64,000 nucleotides of DNA from assembly GCA_013398955.1 (NCBI GenBank), contig VWPU01013471.1, positions 62,001-126,000 of the forward strand, written 5' to 3'. The translations under genes were made by a program, and so were the position numbers. Origin of the DNA: Callaeas wilsoni. Its lineage: Eukaryota > Chordata > Aves > Passeriformes > Callaeidae. The notes beneath the pieces were generated by a model that saw only the letters and a list, made by a program, of their open reading frames with translations, did not search any database and was not told the DNA's origin. Positions 58,501 to 64,000 of the stretch are shown piece by piece; within the stretch, counting starts at the first letter, position 1; each line of letters starts with the position of its first letter.

Positions 58501-61500
58501 TAGAAGTCCTGTGTGAAGTCTGTGTGCTCGGCTGGGAATTTTAAAGGTAATTAATGAGGAAAAAGCCCATTGTGCTGTGTTTGGTGACTGGTTTATTTTC
58601 TTGGTGCCGGTCCTGTGCTCGAGAGAAGAGGTTGTGAGGTGGGAATAATGGAATTCCCCTCGTTGCCTCCATGTTCCTCTTGAGGCCTTTCAGTGCTATC
58701 TTGCGAATGAAAAACTTGTATTTAAAGAAATAACTCTGGAATTAATTGAAGCCTCATCTTTGTTGTAGTCTGCACTTAGATGATATTGTCTCCAACTCAG
58801 ACTTTGAGCCTAAAGTAGAGGGGACTTTCTTTTTCTTACCTGAAATACTAAAAAAAGGCTCCAGGCCAGGCGTAAATGGTTAGAGTGTTTTAGTGGAATT
58901 CTGAAGGAATCATTGGTTTATTTATTCCTTTATTTTTGCTGAAAAGCACCAATGAAATGGGTGACAGCTGAAGAAGTAAGTTTGCACTACTTCAAAGAAT
59001 AACAGGTTATATAACGAGGAAGAAAACTCAAACAAAGAAAAACTGGAAAATTTCAAAACATCTCAGATTTTCCATTTTGTCACTTTCAAAGCTTAGTATT
59101 TCTTTGTTATATGTTTTTTATTCCAGGTGGATTCGATAGAGGGTTAAAGTGAAGGAAAATATGTAGCACAAGGAATGAAAAAAGTGTCCTGTTTTGGCTG
59201 GCATAGAAATGAAAATTATACAGCACAAATATACTTGTCTTGAAAACGAAATGAATTATTAAGATCCCTACAAATGACACTGCCATTATTCTCCTTCTAA
59301 TTAGAAGCTGGGAACCTTTAATTCCATAAAGACTCTCCTCGGTATTGTCCTAGGTTATAAAAGAAGTATTCCTTCAAAGACTGGGCATCATGGAATAATA
59401 AGCTAATACTTCAGCATGAGGTTGACTCACCTGTTTTCTCTCAGCTTGTGCTCAGCTGACCACCTGTATTTCTGTCAGCCTCCTGAGTCAGATAAAATAC
59501 AAGTCATACAGTTAAATATTTATTGTGACCTCAGTGTGTGCTGTATAAGACCTGCACTCAGTGTGTGCTTGCTGAACTGGTCCAAAAACTGCACCAGCAG
59601 CCTAAGCACAGCTTGATTCAACCTCTTTTCAATTTAACTTGAACTGACAGGAATTAGTATCAATACAACCATGTACAGTGTGTTTTTAATTATATGAGGT
59701 TTGAAGCCATTTAATTAACCTAGTTTAAATCAAATACATGTTATGATACTGAAACTTTTTTTTCCCAAATGTGTTGCTTAGAAGAAAAGGATTTAGGCCA
59801 AGATATTTTTCCTCCCCTCTCCTGGGCAATGCAGAGATTAGCTGCCACCTTCTTATCTAGAAAAAACATCAGAGCCCACTGATTTTACCCATATAACTTT
59901 CAAATGGGAACAAGAAAAACTATTTCCACAAAACTGGAATTCTTTCTAGGTAAGTTCCCATCCCCCTCAGTTTATATTTTTGCCTACTGGGAAAATCTGC
60001 TAGAATATTGACTGTCAAGTCAATATTCATCAAAGCAATTTAACTTTTTGGATGAAATGAACATTTATCATGCTGTTCACCCTTTTTCTCCCTCCTTGAG
60101 CTACTGGCACACTGCTGGAGCACTTGTGGGGTGAAGCTGGTACCTCTAGCCAGCTAGGGACAGGCTCCTGAGCCCACAGGAATGCACAGAGCTGCTGCCA
60201 AGCTGCAGAGCTGTGCTCCAGCATGAGGGATGGAGTGTTCCCAAGTGCCTCCTGCTAGGGAAGAACAGGGCATTTTGTTACTTGTGCTACACTGGGGTGT
60301 CTAAAGGGGTTGGTGTGCCTCGTGCCAGCCCTGGCAGACCCTTTGTCCTGTCAAGTCCGTTTTCCCTTGGGTAATAAAGCAGCACCAACCCAGCCTGCAT
60401 GCCTGCCTTCCACCCAAAACAGCTTGTGATGCTCATGAGGTGAAGACAAAGAGAATTTTTGGCATGCTTATGATAAAGATATTGATTATTTTGTTCTCTG
60501 TGAGGACAAACCAAAGAAATGAGACTATGCAGTACCCAGGGGACACTCCTCAGTGCATGTGCTGTGGGTGTTCATCCTGGCAGTTGGTGGGTCACCACTG
60601 GTTCATGCTGTCTGTCCCTGTGGGCCAGGGCAGGCATTGTGGTCACGTGCCATGTCTCCCCGAATCCTGGGAAGTGGCAACAGGAAGGTACGTTGGTGTG
60701 CCTTCCCTTCTTCCCTTCGTGAAACACCCTTTTAAAACACGGCAAATCTAATGTTTGGGTCAGGTTGATGTTTTGACATCGTCTGACAAAAGCCAGGAAA
60801 TGCACACTCTGCACTCATCCTGAGCACCTCGCTAGCTCCCACGTATTTGTTTTCACAACAGTCCTAGCTAAGGGCTAGATTTAGCTTACGAATTTCCTGG
60901 CTTGTGTCAGTTTGCCTTACAGCCATAACCTGGTCTGAACATATTTCTTTCTGTATTTAATATTAATGCTGGAAGTGCTATTTACAATAGCCATCTTCTA
61001 ATGCGTGGGAAAGAGTACAAAGCCTTTCTGGAGGGAGAACATAAAGTGTTTGAAATTGGTAACAGGCATAGGGGCTGTTGGCAGAGGATCACTTATAATA
61101 AATGATCTTTTTGTTTTTACTAAACAAGAGGTCAGTTCCATAAAAAAGAACACTTCCTACACTTTTAGATGCTCTTATCACAAAAAGGATTATTCTTTTA
61201 TATACTGCCTTGCAGTAATTAAGAAAGGGAGTTATTTGTATCAAAGAATGATCAAAGAATGATTATGAAACATGTCATACAAGACCATGTAAAAATAAAG
61301 AATGTTTGTTGAGACATATAAAGGAAGAACTCTTGGTTAGCTCACTGATGAATTTGACTGCAAGGGCTCTGATAGCTTTTTTTTCTAACTTTTTTTTCTA
61401 CTCTGAGGTCTGAGCATAAAAATTTTCAATCCTCTTGGAAGTCAAGAGGAAGTTCCTTCTTACATGAATTGGGCAAAATTGATGCTTCCCTTGAAACTAA

Positions 61501-64000
61501 TAGCACTGATCACTGGAGATGTCCCAGCAATGCATTTTCACAGAACTCAAGCTGCATTTAGGACAGCATATTGTAAGCAGTAATTGAGACAGACACACCT
61601 CATTGCTTCTTCTGTGATTACTCTCTTCCATAACAAATATGGTTGTCTAGAAATTAAAAAAATTAAAGGGAGCAGGTAGAATAAAAATGTCATTAGAAAA
61701 ATGCTGCAAGAAGACTTCTCAGGGTGACTCTGAATTGTGGTTCCTCAGAGAAAATCCTGAATGTCACAGGTGCAGTGACTTTCCTCTATGCTTCTGAAAA
61801 AGGTCTTGGCATGTTGTATCAACTGGGCACATGCAATTCCTAATGGTCGTTTCGCTCACACGTAATGTGACATAGGGTGCAGGAGGACACGTGTCAGAAT
61901 TGCTCTGTCTGGAATTCCTCCACCTTGTGAGTGAGCTAGCTACCTTTTTTTTCTCTTTTTCTTTTTCTGTTTTTTTTTTTTTCCTGTAGAAGATTCTTCC
62001 TGACTTTGCAGAGACAGCTTTAATAGAGCTGATTTGCACAGAAGTGATTTTTCCTCTCGTCCCAGTCAATCAAGAGGAGTTGCCTAGAAAACTTAGAGAA
62101 AGAGCTCCCTGCAGCTTAGTTTCTGATGCTAAATGACTTGCCTTAGTGCAGCCATCCTTGGCCTTCTCTGGGGTTGTAAGGCACAGCACAAATTCAAGTC
62201 ATGTTTCCCTCTGTCACAGACCTTACCTTATTTTACAGTATAGTGACTATTAATGCAGAACATTAAATGGTAAACAGAGTCCACATGGTGTGTACTCCAT
62301 GCTCTGCCTCTACATTATTGGTACTTCAGGATATAATTTGCTGTTATTTAGGCCATCAGCCAGCCTCAGGGTTGTGGAGGGGTAACACACCAAATGGCCC
62401 CTGCCAGGGAACATCATGCCTGGGAGCTAGCTGAGCTGGTTTTCTGGAGAAGGAAGGTTTTATTCTCCCAGGCAGATATCATGATCTATTGTGGAAGGCT
62501 GGCAGGGCAGGAAACTGACACAGGGCTTGACACTGCCTGCAGAGATTGTTCTCATACCCTAGAAATACAGAAATTGTCATTTACTTGTTAGCCTCCTGCT
62601 GGGCAGAAGCCCTATTTCCCTTTGTTTCAAGCTAAAGGCTCCCTTTCTCTCTCTTGGCTCTTAAAGGTTTCTCCATAAGACCAAAATAAGGGGTTTCCCC
62701 GCAGAAGAAAAGGGGTTTTGGACAATGGGTAGAATTAGAAAGGAGTGAATGACAGGCTTCCTCTGCCTGACAAGCAGCTGGAGTGAGGAGCGTTTGAGAG
62801 TGCAAATAGAAATAATTTTGCTGGATGTTTGTGAAGTCACTTATTCATTAGATCTCTTTTCACTAAGTTAATGAACTTATGCAGCCTGATCCTGTTTCTA
62901 ATTCATTTGGTGTCAGTCACAGTTCTGCAGAGTTTGGGACAGATCACTGGATCTCTAAACTAATCCCACACAGGCCACTGAATTTCACTTGCAGACTGGT
63001 GCTTGGCTGGGGTGAATATCTTTCAGAGTTCACTTTAGAAAGACATTCAAACTTGATTCAAAAGCACAGGAGAGGAGGATCCTTTCACTAGGCAGCTTAT
63101 TCCAGAGTTCAGCAAAACACATTTTTAGACTATTTCAATTATATCTGTCTTCACATTTTCCCTATTGCTTGCTGTATTTTTCCCAGCTAGATAAAAAAAA
63201 GAAGTTTAGAATCCAGCACTACTCACTCTATTAGAGTTTTTCACAATTGTGTTTTTTTCTTACTACTTTGTTGCCTGCTCTTCAGTTTCCTAGCATGCCT
63301 TAAAAACGGAGAGTGCAACAGGGATGTTGTGCACAGCAGCACTTCATGCTCAAGGAAAATTGCTTCCTTTTTTTTTTAAAAAGTATCCCCTGTTTATATG
63401 ACTACAGTGCATCAAGCAAGAAGATCAAAATAAGATTTCTTTTCTCCAGTTTCACAGAGAAGTAAACTGGGTTTTGACATTCAGAAGTTTTCATACTGTG
63501 GAAACAACCTGGATATTTATATACCTCTGCACTGAAGACTCGTATGATTGTAAAGTGCTGCTAGTTTTAAGAAGGCAAAATTTCTTATTAGTCTAATTTT
63601 CGTTAGTGTTCACCTAGAAGTATCTACTTGATACCAGAAGAGAAAGCTCTAAGAGCATCTTAGGCTTTGTGCACGCTGGGAAGTCTTATTGATTACACTG
63701 TGATGGTTAAATTTCTGTAGTCATATGGGTTTAAGAAGTCATCCCCTCTGCCTGAATAATTACCGATAGTATATTTCTAAAATAATATAAACTAAAACTA
63801 GAAAAATATGTTTGTATGAGAATAGTTATATGGCAGGAGACCACATCAGTCTGTATTAAAAATCAGAATATAGTGACAAAAATTTCCAGCATAGACCAGC
63901 CAACTGAGTTGTTTTACAAAAGCCTCTGGAAGACAATTGCCAAAGCTGATGATCTGTTCTTTGTTCTAAATCCTTAATATTTCAGACATGGAGAAATACA
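58501..64000. other. Gene-poor interval, part 6 (to window end)
   Basis: No coding gene recognised. CpGs remain somewhat frequent to about 58.66 kb. A long T-rich, C-interrupted tract lies at 61,944-61,982. ORFs are at most about 103 codons and without domains. The rest appears to be unique AT-rich intergenic DNA. Confidence 0.55.
61944..61982. repeat. T-rich polypyrimidine tract
   Basis: Runs of T broken by single C or G bases and ending in a 12-base T run. It could be the reverse complement of a decayed poly-A tail, but no neighbouring retrocopy is recognised. Confidence 0.8.

Overview
This is vertebrate nuclear DNA, most likely from a bird. It is AT-rich and sparse in genes. It holds a single confidently identified gene, one CpG island, introns with GT/AG splice sites, and several fragments of CR1-type LINEs, the dominant retroelement of birds and other sauropsids. 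Low repeat density and compact introns favour a bird over a turtle or crocodilian, but the species cannot be fixed from this window. From general knowledge, ENC1 lies on human 5q13 and on the chicken Z chromosome, so Z linkage is plausible here.

Layout. Positions 1 to about 10,480 are upstream intergenic DNA with simple repeats and one plausible AT-rich regulatory element near 7.7-8.1 kb. A CpG island covers about 10.48-11.74 kb and holds a TATA-like core promoter and a proposed non-coding first exon of ENC1 ending at 11,358. A 4.6 kb intron follows. The exon starting at 15,961 carries the whole ENC1 coding sequence (15,973-17,742, 589 codons). A strong splice donor sits 32 bases after the stop codon, so the 3' UTR is probably split. 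The best candidate for the last exon runs from 21,223 to a polyadenylation site near 24,340. The transcript would be about 5.2 kb.

From about 24.35 to 64 kb I see no protein-coding gene. This fits the long gene-poor interval that lies downstream of ENC1 in human (ENC1 to ARHGEF28). It holds CR1 fragments at about 31.2, 31.8, 37.9, 41.5 and 43.4 kb, microsatellites, small inverted repeats, several stretches that resemble distal regulatory elements, and an isolated CpG-rich patch near 58.3 kb.

The product, ENC1, is a BTB-BACK-Kelch protein that works with actin and as a substrate adaptor for CUL3 ubiquitin ligases, mainly in neural tissue. I found no previously undescribed multi-gene system. 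The most interesting points concern ENC1 expression: a spliced upstream ORF ending two codons before the main start, an intron just after the stop codon, and AU-rich elements in the proposed 3' UTR.
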